Assembly (NCBI GenBank): GCA_903929795.1
Contig: CAIYWC010000214.1
Span: forward strand, 1-55,657
Direction of reading: 5' to 3'
Length of the DNA stretch: 55,657 nucleotides
Origin: an uncultured Myxococcales bacterium
GTDB lineage: Bacteria; Myxococcota_A; UBA9042
How positions within the stretch are numbered: position 1 is the stretch's first letter; each line of letters begins with the position of its first letter. The notes under the pieces were generated by a model. The model was not told where the DNA came from, did not search any database, and saw only the letters and a list, made by a program, of their open reading frames with translations. This document shows positions 54,553-55,657 of this stretch, one piece after another. Position numbers and translations under genes: made by a program.

Positions 54553-55272
54553 ATGGACATGCCGGACACTTCGTCTATGCCGAAAATCAATCCCGCAACG
54601 CTTGCGGGAATCCGCCACTCCCGGACGGCAAAAACCTCCTTTGGCGACCTCACAGTCTTCCACTTCGAGGCTCCGCGGTCTTCAGATCTTGGCCGTGTGG
54701 TCGAAGAAGCTCCGCTCGTCCAAGCGGCGTGTCGGCTGTCTGACCACCGGTTCGTCCCGTTTCGGCCAACGAACTCAAACCAGTTCAAGGAGAGTCTTCG
54801 GTACGTGTTCGGGACTTGGCGTGCGCCCCAGGATGCCAAGCGGAAACCGCAGTTCGTGCTGCATTTGAGCTGCCACGGCAACGACGACGGCATAAACATA
54901 GGCGGCGAGCGCTTGACTTGGACCGAACTCGGCTCGGCGCTTAACGAATCGGTTGGCACCAAGGATATTCCGTTTGTGCTCACCATCTCAGCTTGCGGCG
55001 GGCGCACCGCGAACAACCTTTCCCAGATGTTCAACGGAATCGTTCATCCCGTGTACATCTTCTCGTTCGGCGCAAGTGTGGCGTGGTCGCACGCTGCGCT
55101 GACTTGGGCAATTCTGTACAACAAGATTCCCGAGTTGAAGGTCGAGGACAAGGACGCAATGCAGGACTTGGTCAATACGATCCATGCGCTGTCGCTAGGC
55201 GAGCTCCGGTACCACAGGTGGAATGGCACCAAGTACCTGCATTTCAACCCGGCTACTCAGAAGGACTCGTAG
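54553..55272 (+). CDS. Caspase-like (CHAT/C14-type) cysteine protease
   Basis: The product has 239 residues from 54553; later Mets at 54559 and 54577 are possible starts. The catalytic dyad is visible as LHLSCHGNDDGI (H108) and LTISACGG (C148), on strands spaced as in the caspase/CHAT fold. Such proteases act in bacterial abortive infection and programmed cell death. No sensor domain is fused to it. The gene lies next to tRNA-Thr and divergent from the coiled-coil membrane protein. Confidence 0.65.
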   Translation: MDMPDTSSMPKINPATLAGIRHSRTAKTSFGDLTVFHFEAPRSSDLGRVVEEAPLVQAACRLSDHRFVPFRPTNSNQFKESLRYVFGTWRAPQDAKRKPQFVLHLSCHGNDDGINIGGERLTWTELGSALNESVGTKDIPFVLTISACGGRTANNLSQMFNGIVHPVYIFSFGASVAWSHAALTWAILYNKIPELKVEDKDAMQDLVNTIHALSLGELRYHRWNGTKYLHFNPATQKDS

Positions 55273-55370
55273 CTGTCGGCCGGATCAACGAGGCGTCCGT
55301 CAACGCACCGGCCAGACACAATTCGCCCGTCCCCCAGCCGTCCCCCGCACTCTAAAAACTGAAATTCTGG

Positions 55371-55443
55371 AGCCAACACGGGGACTTGAACCCCGGACCT
55401 GCTGATTACGAATCAGCTGCTCTACCAACTGAGCTATGTTGGC
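55371..55443 (-). tRNA. tRNA-Thr (anticodon CGT)
   Basis: A 73-base cloverleaf is clear: acceptor GCCAACA/TGTTGGC, D arm, anticodon loop TTCGTAA, and T arm with GGTTCAAGTCC. CCA is encoded at 55368-55370. The 3' end points into the island, the usual orientation when an element has inserted at a tRNA 3' end. Confidence 0.95.
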
Positions 55444-55521
55444 AACTCGCCGGACGCATGCGGCGATTGCGGGCGAGTAGTCTACGCCGGTTCATCCCGG
55501 CGCGCAAGCCTTGGCGTGTCA

Positions 55522-55567
55522 AGACCGGGTACATCCTTTACAGATCAGACCGGGCACATGGTTTACA
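55522..55567. mobile_element. IS481-like end with two direct repeats
   Basis: Two 21-base copies (55522-55542 and 55547-55567, 18 matches) of an AGACCGGGTACAT..TTTACA motif are typical of the left end of IS481-family elements. No transposase frame is visible before the window ends. Confidence 0.45.
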
Positions 55568-55593
55568 CTTTTGCCCGTCCCAGACCGCGCTGA

Positions 55594-55629
55594 GAGGCAG
55601 ATTCCTCCCCATGGGGAGGAATCTGCCTC
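55594..55629. repeat. Perfect 36-bp palindrome
   Basis: Arms of 17 bases (starting GAGGCAGATTCCTCCCC) are perfect complements around AT. No T tract follows on either side, so it is not a standard terminator. It lies just inside the IS481-like end. Confidence 0.7.
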
Positions 55630-55657
55630 GGCCGCCGGTCAGCCCGCTTCGACTTCC

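Noticed and set aside
1..55657. CRISPR array
   Set aside because: No regularly spaced repeats of 24-40 bases were seen and no cas-like gene is present.

Overview
The window is a GC-rich, densely packed accessory region: a defence island fused to two integrative-element-like modules. It carries almost no housekeeping genes. The only clear chromosomal landmark is a tRNA-Thr gene (55371-55443, minus strand). The host is probably a high-GC Pseudomonadota or Myxococcota bacterium. The lipoprotein at 34791 has a DUF1566-like domain and a Cys-rich repeat of a kind common in Myxococcota, but this is only a hint.

Layout from left to right. (1) 1-5545: a probable insertion-sequence end cuts off the 3' part of an HNH plus P-loop (NACHT-like) gene. 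Behind it lies a minus-strand operon that looks like an ABC three-component system: nuclease-like effector, middle component and zinc-hook ABC ATPase. (2) 5951-19816: a plus-strand BREX-like operon, resembling type 3. It encodes a ParB-HTH-like protein, a BrxC/PglY-like ATPase, a PglX-like methyltransferase, an AlbA_2/Schlafen-like protein, a BrxHII-like helicase, PglZ and a small winged-helix protein. (3) 20007-21338: a three-TM protein with a possible HEPN motif. (4) 22132-33290, module A: large serine recombinase with a small partner gene, XRE regulator, RNase H-fold candidate, replication-relaxation protein, HerA/TraG-like ATPase, a complete ubiquitin-like cassette (Ubl, E2, JAB, E1), a DnaG-like primase, a zinc-ribbon protein, a SprT-like protease and a terminator. 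(5) 33604-39663: tyrosine recombinase, lipoprotein and a two-gene operon with an SF1 helicase that appears to carry a RelE-like N-terminus. (6) 40044-49606, module B: XRE-domain regulator, a second E2-JAB-E1 cassette, three small membrane proteins, a second HerA/TraG-like ATPase with a degenerate P-loop, a second replication-relaxation protein and a tyrosine integrase. (7) 50496-55272: a small operon with a recombinase lacking its catalytic tyrosine, lying between imperfect direct repeats; then a coiled-coil membrane protein divergent from a caspase-like protease. The window ends with tRNA-Thr, IS481-like end repeats and a perfect 36-bp palindrome.

The most interesting feature is the pairing of two ubiquitin-like conjugation cassettes, each next to a HerA-like ATPase and a replication-relaxation protein and each in a module with its own recombinase and XRE regulator. 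In cassette A the Ubl ends in a Gly-Gly followed by four residues that the adjacent JAB peptidase could trim. Cassette B has no recognisable Ubl. Other signals are a 14-bp palindrome repeated exactly in three intergenic regions, a predicted three-way-junction RNA ahead of cassette A, and a 5'-terminal hairpin at the cassette B promoter. All assignments come from reading motifs by eye; no database search was run.
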